64,000 bases of DNA from Oscillospiraceae bacterium (GTDB taxonomy: Bacteria; Bacillota; Clostridia; Oscillospirales; Oscillospiraceae): positions 1 to 64,000 of the forward strand of contig WRMH01000004.1 of the NCBI GenBank assembly GCA_009777235.1, given 5' to 3'. The first letter of the stretch is position 1, and each line of letters starts with the position of its first letter. This document shows, piece by piece, positions 15,816 to 23,951 of this stretch. The notes under the pieces are model-generated. The model worked only from the letters and a program-made list of their open reading frames with translations, was not told where the DNA came from and made no database searches. A program made the position numbers and the translations under genes.

Positions 15816-17240
15816 TTATGATTTTGTTAAAATTCGTCCATATCTATTTTCAAAAACAACGGTATAATTGTCATTTATGTAATCGCGAAATTTTTCTGGT
15901 AACCACTTGTTTCCATAAGCGATTAGACGCGGGTTTTTTAATGCAATTTCATCAATGTAGCTATCAATAACAGCAGGATAATTCATTGACTCTGGAGCAT
16001 AGTACGGATAATAACCCGCAGGAGCACGGTCAGACTGAAGATATATGTAGCAATTTAATCCAATATATAATATCGGTTCATCTTGTGCAGTATTTTCTTT
16101 AATAAATGAGGCTAAAACATTACGGTCAGCGTCCGTTTTCAACGTGAGCTCTATCATACCTTTCCCAATACTGAGTGATCCATTAAGGACAAGGCAAATT
16201 ATTATCCAAATAATTATGGGTTTGATTTTGACATGGTTTATAACTTTTTGTATCATCCACGCTACTGGCAAAAGCAAACAGGGAAGATATGCCATATAAT
16301 AATGCGGAAAGCTAAATCCGCTGAGAGACGTCAATAAAGCTGTTGCGCAAAATGCAGCAATCATTGACAGTATTAAAACGAAATCGTGATTTTTCCGATT
16401 ATCTTTTTTGAAAAGCAGCGCAATTAGAATTGCGGCTACAATCGGCACTATTGGATATTTTAGGCCATTGCGCATACTTTCAATAACTGCCATTAAAGGA
16501 ACATGCACATATTCAAAATTAAATTGAATATAACAACGGTAAAAATCGTTTAATAAACCTTTTGCACCCAACCAAATAATAAACGGTAATACAGATGCCA
16601 ATATTCCGACTATGAAAAATAAAATATACGAAAATGCAAGTTTAAATTTGCGAATTATTAACGAATGTATAAATATTACCGCGCAAAAGCCAATCCAAAG
16701 CCCGATCATATTCGGCCTGAGCATCAATACGCCGCCCATACAAAGCCCTGATATTAAAATCTGCTTATGCTTTAATTCGAAATTTTGAACAAAATATCCC
16801 GTCAGGCAATAAAGGGCACCAAAAAACAGTGGAAGCGCGTAGCTCTCAGTCAAGTTGCCTCCCTCAAACCATGAGAATAACGCAATAAACGTGGCTACTG
16901 TCCCCAAAAAAGAAGAGGCTTTGTCAAAAAATCTTCTTGCGGTTTTATAGCAAAATAATACCGCTATAAATATACACGCAAGCTCAATCAGCCAAACACC
17001 CGTAAAACCTATTAACATCCCCAGCCAATTTATAACATACAGCAAAGGCCCTTTATGGTCAAATAAATCCCTATATGGCATAATGCTTTGTGACATAGAT
17101 TTTCCGATAAGAAGAAAAACAGAAGAATCTTCGGCGGGCGTGTTCTTTGCAAACGGATGCAAAGGGCTGCATAAGCTAATCAGTAGAGGCATAATGCCTA
17201 ATAACGCGGGATAAAAATTAAATTTTGATTTTGAAATCAT
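15816..17240 (-). CDS. Integral-membrane GT-C type glycosyltransferase-like protein
   Basis: 474 aa with about 10-12 hydrophobic helices across most of its length and a soluble C-terminal domain of roughly 90 residues. Near the N-terminus SIMPYRDLFDHKGPLLYVIN holds the D-x-[FH] plus K-G-P-L style first-loop signature of dolichyl-phosphate-mannose/ArnT-type GT-C enzymes, which use polyprenyl-phosphate sugars as donors at the outer membrane face. It overlaps the GT2 gene upstream by 23 bp and follows GtrA, so the three probably make and use a lipid-linked sugar. Donor and acceptor are unknown. Confidence 0.75.
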   Translation of the reverse strand: MISKSKFNFYPALLGIMPLLISLCSPLHPFAKNTPAEDSSVFLLIGKSMSQSIMPYRDLFDHKGPLLYVINWLGMLIGFTGVWLIELACIFIAVLFCYKTARRFFDKASSFLGTVATFIALFSWFEGGNLTESYALPLFFGALYCLTGYFVQNFELKHKQILISGLCMGGVLMLRPNMIGLWIGFCAVIFIHSLIIRKFKLAFSYILFFIVGILASVLPFIIWLGAKGLLNDFYRCYIQFNFEYVHVPLMAVIESMRNGLKYPIVPIVAAILIALLFKKDNRKNHDFVLILSMIAAFCATALLTSLSGFSFPHYYMAYLPCLLLPVAWMIQKVINHVKIKPIIIWIIICLVLNGSLSIGKGMIELTLKTDADRNVLASFIKENTAQDEPILYIGLNCYIYLQSDRAPAGYYPYYAPESMNYPAVIDSYIDEIALKNPRLIAYGNKWLPEKFRDYINDNYTVVFENRYGRILTKS

Positions 17241-17946
17241 TTTTTACTGCCTTTCTTAAAGAAATAAAATCTCGGGCGGCTTTTTTGCCAATTTTGAAAA
17301 TACGCTTCATATTGATATAATTTACACCGCCTTGCCGTGGTCTGAAAGTTATCTTCAAATAATGGATTTTTACTTTTGCTTTTTCCATCAAAACGGTCAA
17401 AAGCACATTTGCTAAGTTATAATCCTTAGGAATCCGGGGGAGTAAATTTTCCAATGTATCACGATTCATCAGCCGAAAAGGCGTATTAGCATCTTCGGTC
17501 CAAAGTCCAAAACATATAAGCAATGTTACTTTTAATGTTTTGGCTACAAAAATTCTACTTATTCCGTCTTTGCGGTTTTTGCGATGACCTATTAGAGCGT
17601 CGTATTGTTCGCGCAATTCCCAAAACTGCCAAAATTCATCAGCATCCGTCTGTCCGTCAGAATCCGTTTGGAAAATATAGTCCGCTCCGTTTTCAAGCGC
17701 GTGACGGTATCCGTATAAAATGGTAGACCCATGTCCACCATTTGGTTTTGTGATTGCTTCTAACTGCGGCAATTCCTTTTGCAATTGTTGAAGCTTTGCG
17801 TATGTGCTGTCACAGCTGCCGTCGTCAATGATCGCGATACGGCTTTGCTCATTTGCTTTTCGGGCAACCTCATGCCATTCGCGCGCGACTGTTTCTATAT
17901 TTTCTTCTTCGTTATACGCGGGGATTATTATGTATAATTTGTCCAT
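17218..17946 (-). CDS. Family 2 glycosyltransferase (polyprenyl-phosphate type)
   Basis: 242 aa, GT-A fold. LYIIIPAYNEEENIE is the N-terminal nucleotide-binding strand, AIIDDGSCDSTYAKL the first Asp motif, and FQTDSDGQTD the metal-binding D-x-D region. The pattern and length resemble dolichol-/undecaprenyl-phosphate mannose or glucose synthases (DPM1, GtrB), but the C-terminal membrane helices of GtrB are absent. Its product would be the lipid-linked sugar used by the overlapping GT-C protein. Confidence 0.85.
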   Translation of the reverse strand: MDKLYIIIPAYNEEENIETVAREWHEVARKANEQSRIAIIDDGSCDSTYAKLQQLQKELPQLEAITKPNGGHGSTILYGYRHALENGADYIFQTDSDGQTDADEFWQFWELREQYDALIGHRKNRKDGISRIFVAKTLKVTLLICFGLWTEDANTPFRLMNRDTLENLLPRIPKDYNLANVLLTVLMEKAKVKIHYLKITFRPRQGGVNYINMKRIFKIGKKAARDFISLRKAVKNDFKIKI

Positions 17947-17960
17947 AAATTACACCCATT

Positions 17961-18431
17961 TCATTTGCCAAATGTTATTATTTTATTGACGACAAATTGG
18001 ATTGCCGCCACAATGAATATTGAAATCAATTTTACTGTAATGACCGGCAATAACATGATTGTGCCGAGCCAAAGTATGCCTTGTGATAACGCAAGCCCAA
18101 AAAGTCCGGTCAAGTAAAAAGATATTGAGCGGAACAGAATCCTATCGTTTTTCTTGAAATTAAATTTTCGATTTAAAATAAAACTCATTGCGATTCCGGC
18201 GTGAATGCTGATACCGTTTGCAAGATATTCATTTATCCCGAATTGTTTATAAAATAAAGTGAATAAGATAAAATCAAGGAGCGCGCTTGTGCCGCCGATA
18301 ACTGCATATAAAAGAACTTGCCTTATAAGCTGTTTATCAATTTTCGCGGCCCAGCTCCTTTTTTGCCCTGCTCCGACAACTGAATAATCATCACATAATA
18401 TGTTACGCTCATTACTTACACTCTTAGACAT
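17961..18431 (-). CDS. GtrA-family membrane protein
   Basis: 156 aa with four transmembrane helices (VLLYAVIGGTSALLDFILFT, ISIHAGIAMSFILNRKFNF, SFYLTGLFGLALSQGILWL, SIFIVAAIQFVVNKIITF). The RKFNF and VNKIITF signatures are typical of the GtrA/DPMS family, thought to flip polyprenyl-phosphate sugars across the membrane. It is the first gene of the three-gene glycosyl cassette; AGAGG lies upstream of its ATG. The N-terminal 35 residues are a hydrophilic extension without known role. Confidence 0.85.
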   Translation of the reverse strand: MSKSVSNERNILCDDYSVVGAGQKRSWAAKIDKQLIRQVLLYAVIGGTSALLDFILFTLFYKQFGINEYLANGISIHAGIAMSFILNRKFNFKKNDRILFRSISFYLTGLFGLALSQGILWLGTIMLLPVITVKLISIFIVAAIQFVVNKIITFGK

Positions 18432-18532
18432 TTTAACCTCTTTGGCGCATTATATGGCTATGCTCAATAGCATATTTTTACGAAATTTCAGCCGCATATT
18501 CTATCCAATCATCAAAACATAGCACTTTGGGT

Positions 18533-18694
18533 AGTCTCAAAAGGTACACCTTTTGAGACTGGGCTGTTTTCATTGAAATAATAAGACTTTCGCACAAAAA
18601 AACGTAAAATTGACAAAAATTTTGTTGCATTTTGCTTAAGTTATGTGATAAAATCACCAAAGCTCAACAGCGTTCCAAAAGGTGTACCTTTTGG
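18533..18694. repeat. Pair of mutually inverted AAAAGGT palindromes
   Basis: AGTCTCAAAAGGT-AC-ACCTTTTGAGACT (18533-18560) and CCAAAAGGT-GT-ACCTTTTGG (18675-18694) are each palindromes, and the core of the second is the exact reverse complement of the first. They bracket about 115 bp of AT-rich DNA without a gene, between divergent gtrA-like and hrcA genes. This could be a small mobile palindromic element or a pair of operator sites. Confidence 0.6.
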
Positions 18695-18777
18695 GTCTTT
18701 ATTTTTGCCACCTGATTATGTTTTGCCGCCGAAAAAGTTACCGCAAAAATCACGGCACAGCATAAAAATTTTTATGC

Positions 18778-18806
18778 TTGACAAGCATGAGCAAGAGTGG
18801 TATTCT
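18778..18806 (+). promoter_or_regulatory. SigA promoter of the heat-shock operon
   Basis: TTGACA (18778-18783) and TATTCT (18801-18806) are 17 bp apart and lie just upstream of the CIRCE operator, giving a start near 18813 inside it. Confidence 0.88.
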
Positions 18807-18810
18807 ATGT

Positions 18811-18837
18811 TTAGCACTCTCGAGCGTCGAGTGCTAA
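18811..18837 (+). promoter_or_regulatory. CIRCE operator (HrcA binding site)
   Basis: TTAGCACTC-N9-GAGTGCTAA, a perfect match to the CIRCE consensus. HrcA binds it and represses the operon until heat stress draws off its chaperone partner GroEL (established for Firmicutes). Confidence 0.98.
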
Positions 18838-18917
18838 GACGATGGTAAGATTGCGCTTTATCCTGTCATAAGGGCAACGGAGATGGGGTACGGCGAGTCT
18901 TATCGGGCGAGGTTACA

Positions 18918-20066
18918 ATGAATCTCAGCGAGCGGAAAAAAGGCATATTATCTGCCGTTGTCGAGCTATATGTCAAGACAGCGGAACCCGTCGGGTCAAA
19001 GGCTGTTGTTGAAGCTCTCGGCTCTGCGCTATCATCGGCTACCGTGCGCAGCGAAATGTCAGAGCTTGAATCCATGGGACTGCTTGAGCAACCTCACACT
19101 TCAGCGGGCAGAATCCCCACCTCACCGGGCTACCGTGTATACGTCAATGAGCTGATGCGAAACCAAAGCATATCAAACGACGACGCAATCGTCGTAAACA
19201 ACGCCCTTGACGGCAAGCTCATAACGCGTCCGTACATGCTTGATGAAGTAGGGCATCTCACATCACGGCTCACCAAATACCCCGCATATGCAATGGCGGG
19301 CGTGACCGGAATGATGAGCATCGCAAGGTTTGATTTTATCAACGTGGACTCATATACATTCATCATAGTTGCGCTCTTAAATAATGACACCGTCAAGAAT
19401 AAATTGGTTCATCTTACAACTCCATATAATCCGGCGATACTGCCAAAACTTTCAGCGATATTTAACGCGAGCTTCACAGGCATACCGGAAAACAAAATAA
19501 CGGCGTCTCTGATTAACGCTACCGAGCGGGCGGTCGGCGATACGGGTGGCATAGTTGCCATAATCGCCGGATTCGTAATCGAATTGCTGGTTGAGGTAAA
19601 AGCGTTGGGAGCCCGGGTCTCGGGAGCGGTAAACCTGCTCGACCATCCTGAGTACAAGGATGTCAGAAAGGCGCAGCAGATCATCCGTTATCTCTCTGAC
19701 ACCAACGAGCTGAAAAAACTGCCGGCTCCTCTTGAAACAGGCGAGGTAAAAATCACCATAGGCTCGGAAAACCTCGCAAATGAATTAAAAGATTCAAGCG
19801 TTGTCGCGGTTAAATATGATGCGGGCGGAGATACGCAAGGGCTCATAGGCATAATCGGTCCGACAAGAATGGATTACTCAAAAATCGCGTCCCACCTTTC
19901 ATACATTGCTCAAGGATTAAGCCTGTTACTGTCAGGCGCGGGAGCATACCATGCCGGATTATACGCAAATGCCGACAAACCAAGAGATGAAGATTTTAAC
20001 AAGGAGCATATCCACGCAGGACACACGAAAAACAACGTAGGAGATGATGATTTTGGCGAAGACTAA
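18918..20066 (+). CDS. hrcA: Heat-inducible transcription repressor HrcA
   Basis: Negative regulator of class I heat-shock genes, 382 aa (slightly longer than the usual ~345). The N-terminal winged helix shows LSERKKGILSAVVELYVKTA and SSATVRSEMSELESMGLLEQ, followed by the conserved PHTSAGRIPTSPGYRVYV. The middle and C-terminal parts have the dimerisation/GAF-like domain ending in VIGPTRMDYSKIAS-type sequence. The last 30-40 residues are a charged His/Asp-rich tail. First gene after CIRCE; its end overlaps grpE. Confidence 0.96.
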   Translation: MNLSERKKGILSAVVELYVKTAEPVGSKAVVEALGSALSSATVRSEMSELESMGLLEQPHTSAGRIPTSPGYRVYVNELMRNQSISNDDAIVVNNALDGKLITRPYMLDEVGHLTSRLTKYPAYAMAGVTGMMSIARFDFINVDSYTFIIVALLNNDTVKNKLVHLTTPYNPAILPKLSAIFNASFTGIPENKITASLINATERAVGDTGGIVAIIAGFVIELLVEVKALGARVSGAVNLLDHPEYKDVRKAQQIIRYLSDTNELKKLPAPLETGEVKITIGSENLANELKDSSVVAVKYDAGGDTQGLIGIIGPTRMDYSKIASHLSYIAQGLSLLLSGAGAYHAGLYANADKPRDEDFNKEHIHAGHTKNNVGDDDFGED

Positions 20067-20670
20067 ACCCACGCAAGACGCACAGAAAGCGGCAAAAGGG
20101 AAAATAGATACCTCGCAAGGCAAAGAGGCAAATGATTTGGAAAGCTCTGCCGGCGATTGCGGTACAGCGCAAAACCCCGATAATTGCGGCGGCGATAAGA
20201 ACGGGTGCGAATGCAAAGATAGCTGCTGTGACGCGCAAAAAAGCGAAGAAACAGACGGTTTGATTATTGACAAGGACAAGTATCTGCGCCTTGCCGCGGA
20301 GTATGAAAATTTTCGCAAACGCAGCGCAAAACAAAGAGAGTCAATATACAGCGACGCCCGTGCGGACGTCATATCAAAGTTGCTTCCCATATATGATAAT
20401 GTAGACCGCGCATTAAAGATGGATTGCACAGACCTTGCGTATTACAAAGGCGTAGAGATGATAATGACGCAGCTTGAAGAGACGTTTTCGATTTTGGGCG
20501 TAAAACACATACCTGCGGTTGGGGAGCAATTTGATCCAAATCTGCATAACGCGGTCATGAAAATTGAAAATCCGGAACTCGGCGAGGGCATAATCGCGGA
20601 AGAATATCAAAAAGGATTTATATTGGGAGAGCGGGTTATACGTTTTTCTACGGTGGTGGTAGCAAATTAA
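20044..20670 (+). CDS. grpE: Nucleotide exchange factor GrpE
   Basis: Releases ADP from DnaK. 208 aa from the first ATG (20044); the ATG at 20047 or the TTG at 20053 would fit the overlapping AGGAG (about 20038-20042) as well or better, so the start is uncertain by three codons. The first ~75 residues are a low-complexity, Cys-containing acidic tail (CGGDKNGCECKDSCCDAQ), unusual for GrpE. The family core follows: YLRLAAEYENFRKRSAKQRE (long helix), then LLPIYDNVDRAL and FDPNLHNAVM. It overlaps hrcA by 23 bp, indicating translational coupling. Confidence 0.94.
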   Translation: MMILAKTKPTQDAQKAAKGKIDTSQGKEANDLESSAGDCGTAQNPDNCGGDKNGCECKDSCCDAQKSEETDGLIIDKDKYLRLAAEYENFRKRSAKQRESIYSDARADVISKLLPIYDNVDRALKMDCTDLAYYKGVEMIMTQLEETFSILGVKHIPAVGEQFDPNLHNAVMKIENPELGEGIIAEEYQKGFILGERVIRFSTVVVAN

Positions 20671-20792
20671 CCCCGCGTCACCCTAAGCATATAACATATA
20701 AAGAGTAAAACAAACATAGTCCGCTTGCATATACTTAAAATTCAACTATATAGCAACCGGAAAGGCGAAATTTTTACAGGAGGAATAGAACA

Positions 20793-22616
20793 ATGGGAAA
20801 AATCATAGGAATTGACTTAGGAACAACAAACTCATGCGTTGCTGTTATTGAAGGCGGAGAACCCGTCATTATAGCAAGTGCAGAAGGCAACCGCACCACG
20901 CCGTCGGTTGTGGCATTTTCGCCGGAAGGCGAGCGCATGATAGGGCATGTCGCCAAGCGTCAAGCCATCACAAACCCCGATCGCACGATCACATCAATCA
21001 AGCGCGAAATGGGCAGTTCGTACAAGGCGGCAATCGGCGACAAACAGTACACGCCGCAAGAGATATCCGCAATGATATTGCAAAAACTCAAAAGTGACGC
21101 CGAGGCTTACCTTGGAACAAAAGTAACCGAAGCGGTAATCACTGTACCGGCATATTTTACCGACTCTCAGCGTCAGGCCACCAAAGACGCGGGCAAAATA
21201 GCGGGGCTTGAAGTAAAACGCATCATCAACGAGCCCACGGCTGCGGCTCTCGCATATGGGCTTGACAAGGAACAAGATCAGAAAATCATGGTCTATGACC
21301 TTGGCGGCGGCACATTTGACGTCTCAATTCTCGAAATCGGCGACGGCGTTATTGAGGTGCTTGCTACTGCCGGAAACAATCGTCTCGGCGGTGATGACTT
21401 TGACAATGCGATCATGGATTACCTTCTCGCGGAGTTTAAAAAGGACAGCGGCGTGGATTTATCAACAGACAAAATCGCTGTCCAACGCCTGCGCGAAGCC
21501 GCCGAAAAAGCAAAGACCGATCTCTCGGGCATGACCACCGCGGCGATCAACCTTCCGTACATCACGGCGGATGCCACAGGCCCGAAACACCTTGACTACA
21601 CGCTGACAAGAGCCAAGTTTAATGAGCTGACGGCTGATCTTGTCGAAAAAACCATGACCCCGGTAAAACGCGCCATCGAAGACTCCGGCGTCAGCGCAAA
21701 TCAACTGTCAAAAGTGCTTCTCGTCGGCGGTTCGACGCGTATCCCCGCCGTACAGGACGCGGTCAAAAAAATCACAGGAAAAGACCCGTTCCGCGGCATC
21801 AACCCCGATGAATGTGTTGCGGCGGGTGCCGCGATTCAAGGCGGAGTGCTTGGCGGCGACGTGGAAGGAATCCTCCTTCTCGATGTTACGCCCCTCTCGC
21901 TCGGTATCGAAACAATGGGAGCCGTATGCACAAGGCTTATCGAGCGCAACACGACCATTCCCACCAAGAAAAGCCAAATCTTCTCCACGGCAGCCGACAA
22001 CCAAACATCGGTGGAAGTACATGTACTGCAAGGCGAGCGTGATATGGCGCAGCATAACAAATCTCTCGGGCGTTTCCACCTCGACGGTATTGCTCCGGCT
22101 CGCCGCGGCATACCGCAAATCGAGGTCACATTCGATATTGACGCAAATGGCATAGTTAATGTTTCGGCAAAAGACCTTGGCACCGGCAGAGAGCAGAACA
22201 TCACGATCACGGCTTCGGCAAACCTCTCTAAGGAAGACATTGAGAAAGCCGTTAAGGAAGCCGAGCTATATGCCGAAGAGGATGCAAAACGCAAGGACGA
22301 GGTTGACACACGAAACCATGCCGACCAAATGGTGTATCAAAGCGAAAAAACCCTTGATGAAATGGGAGATAAGATAGATTCAGGAGACAAGGACACTATT
22401 GGAGCCGCCATTGAAAAGGTAAAGTCCACGCTTAGCGGTACTGATACGCAGGCTATCAAAGATGCGGTAGGAGAGCTGGAAAAGGCATTTTATGCCGTCA
22501 GTGAAAAACTGTATAGCCAGTCCGCTCCGCAGGGCGGCGAGCCACAAGGCCCGATGCCGGGAGGCGAAGATTCTTCAAACGACGACTACACCGATTATGA
22601 GGTAGTGGACGATTAG
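20793..22616 (+). CDS. dnaK: Chaperone protein DnaK (Hsp70)
   Basis: ATP-driven chaperone, 607 aa. Signatures in order: [18 protein letters not shown] (phosphate 1), [30 protein letters not shown] (phosphate 2), [14 protein letters not shown], then the substrate-binding domain with [15 protein letters not shown] and the helical lid. The C-terminus ends in acidic [11 protein letters not shown], the usual bacterial tail. The nucleotide domain lacks the ~24-residue insertion of Gram-negative DnaK, as in Firmicutes. AGGAGG at 20778-20783 sets the start. Confidence 0.98.
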   Translation: MGKIIGIDLGTTNSCVAVIEGGEPVIIASAEGNRTTPSVVAFSPEGERMIGHVAKRQAITNPDRTITSIKREMGSSYKAAIGDKQYTPQEISAMILQKLKSDAEAYLGTKVTEAVITVPAYFTDSQRQATKDAGKIAGLEVKRIINEPTAAALAYGLDKEQDQKIMVYDLGGGTFDVSILEIGDGVIEVLATAGNNRLGGDDFDNAIMDYLLAEFKKDSGVDLSTDKIAVQRLREAAEKAKTDLSGMTTAAINLPYITADATGPKHLDYTLTRAKFNELTADLVEKTMTPVKRAIEDSGVSANQLSKVLLVGGSTRIPAVQDAVKKITGKDPFRGINPDECVAAGAAIQGGVLGGDVEGILLLDVTPLSLGIETMGAVCTRLIERNTTIPTKKSQIFSTAADNQTSVEVHVLQGERDMAQHNKSLGRFHLDGIAPARRGIPQIEVTFDIDANGIVNVSAKDLGTGREQNITITASANLSKEDIEKAVKEAELYAEEDAKRKDEVDTRNHADQMVYQSEKTLDEMGDKIDSGDKDTIGAAIEKVKSTLSGTDTQAIKDAVGELEKAFYAVSEKLYSQSAPQGGEPQGPMPGGEDSSNDDYTDYEVVDD

Positions 22617-22628
22617 TGGTATTAAGGT

Positions 22629-22665
22629 CATCTCCCGCCCGCGCTTCGTCAAGAGGCGGGAGATG
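22629..22665 (+). terminator. Hairpin between dnaK and dnaJ
   Basis: CATCTCCCGCC (22629-22639) pairs perfectly with GGCGGGAGATG (22655-22665), followed by TCTTTCG. It may be a partial terminator or a stabilising 3' end that sets dnaK output above dnaJ. A similar AAGAGGCGGGAGA sequence recurs after dnaJ. Confidence 0.75.
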
Positions 22666-22714
22666 TCTTTCGCGATAACGCGGTGAGTTAAAATCAAAAA
22701 CTTGTGAGGATAAT

Positions 22715-23854
22715 GTGGCAAACGAAAAGAGAGATTATTATGAGGCGCTCGGACTGAAAAAGGGCGCCTCGGATGATGAAATAAAAAAGGCTTTCCGACA
22801 GCACGCCAAAAAGTATCACCCGGACGTCAATCCGGGGAACGCTAAGGCCGAAGCGCGCTTTAAAGAGATAAACGAAGCCTATGAAATCTTGTCAGATTCC
22901 GACAAGAGGGCTCGGTACGATCAATTTGGTCACGCAGGCGTTGATCCAAACTTTGGAGCCGGGGCGGGAGGTCCGTTCGGAGGCGGGTTTAGCGGTTTCG
23001 GAGGCATGGACTTCGATCTCGGCGACATATTCAGTTCTATTTTTGGCGGAGGCGCCGGTCGCGGATCAACCTCAAGCCGCAACCGTAATGCTCCGAGAAA
23101 AGGAGAACGTGTTCATGTCGGTATTTCCGTCACATTTGAGGAAGCCGCGTTTGGCTGTGAAAAAGACGTTTCGGTGCAACGTGTCGAAATGTGCGATGAA
23201 TGTACCGGGTCAGGCTGCAAAAAAGGCACAACAGCCGAAAAATGCTCCCAGTGCAATGGCAGCGGCGCAGTGACCACCCAGCAGCGTACAATGTTTGGGG
23301 TAATGCAAAGCCAGTCGGTTTGTCCAAAATGCAGCGGGCGTGGCAAAATAATCCATCAGCCTTGCGAAAAATGCAAGGGTCTTGGCATGGTGCGCCGCAA
23401 TCGCACTATCAGAGTGAAAATACCGGCAGGCATTGACGAAGGTCAAACGATTTCAATGCGGGGAGAAGGAAGCTCCGGTATAAACGGCGGCGAAGCGGGC
23501 GATCTGTATGTAACTGTCTCTATAAGACCGCATGAGTCATTTCGCAGGGAAGGCACATCGGTACGCCAAAATATCAAAATTTCATTTGTGCAAGCAGCGC
23601 TCGGAGCCGACATAGAAGTTTCAACGCTCGACGGCAAAGTAAGGCACACCATACCATCAGGTACTCAAACGGGTACGACATTCAGGCTCAAGGGAAAAGG
23701 CATACCAAATCTTCGCGGCAATGGGCGCGGCGATCATTTTGTAACCGTGACACTCGAAGTGCCCACCTCACTGAGCTCAGAGCAAAAAGAACTGCTTGCC
23801 AAATTTGCCGAAGCCGGGGGCGACACCACAGTTTCAAAAAAGCGCCGCAAGTAG
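22715..23854 (+). CDS. dnaJ: Chaperone protein DnaJ
   Basis: Type I Hsp40 that stimulates DnaK ATPase; 379 aa. Start is GTG 22715 after TGTGAGGA; an overlapping ATG two bases earlier is in another frame. J-domain with HPD at residues 35-37, a Gly/Phe-rich region (about 70-115), then four CxxCxGxG zinc repeats (CDECTGSG, CSQCNGSG, CPKCSGRG, CEKCKGLG), then the C-terminal client-binding barrels. Last gene of the CIRCE operon. Confidence 0.97.
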   Translation: MANEKRDYYEALGLKKGASDDEIKKAFRQHAKKYHPDVNPGNAKAEARFKEINEAYEILSDSDKRARYDQFGHAGVDPNFGAGAGGPFGGGFSGFGGMDFDLGDIFSSIFGGGAGRGSTSSRNRNAPRKGERVHVGISVTFEEAAFGCEKDVSVQRVEMCDECTGSGCKKGTTAEKCSQCNGSGAVTTQQRTMFGVMQSQSVCPKCSGRGKIIHQPCEKCKGLGMVRRNRTIRVKIPAGIDEGQTISMRGEGSSGINGGEAGDLYVTVSIRPHESFRREGTSVRQNIKISFVQAALGADIEVSTLDGKVRHTIPSGTQTGTTFRLKGKGIPNLRGNGRGDHFVTVTLEVPTSLSSEQKELLAKFAEAGGDTTVSKKRRK

Positions 23855-23872
23855 TGCTGTAAAATATACCGC

Positions 23873-23938
23873 TTTCGCCGAAATGACCGAACCCGTAGCA
23901 AAGTGCGGTGTTCGGCGAAACCACCCGCGCAAGAGGCG
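23873..23938. terminator. Bidirectional hairpins between dnaJ and the P-type ATPase gene
   Basis: TTTCGCCGAA (23873-23882) pairs with TTCGGCGAAA (23911-23920), and a small CCCGC/GGCGGG hairpin follows (about 23923-23940). The stems lie between the stops of two convergent genes. Confidence 0.7.
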
Positions 23939-23951
23939 GGAGACTTATGGT

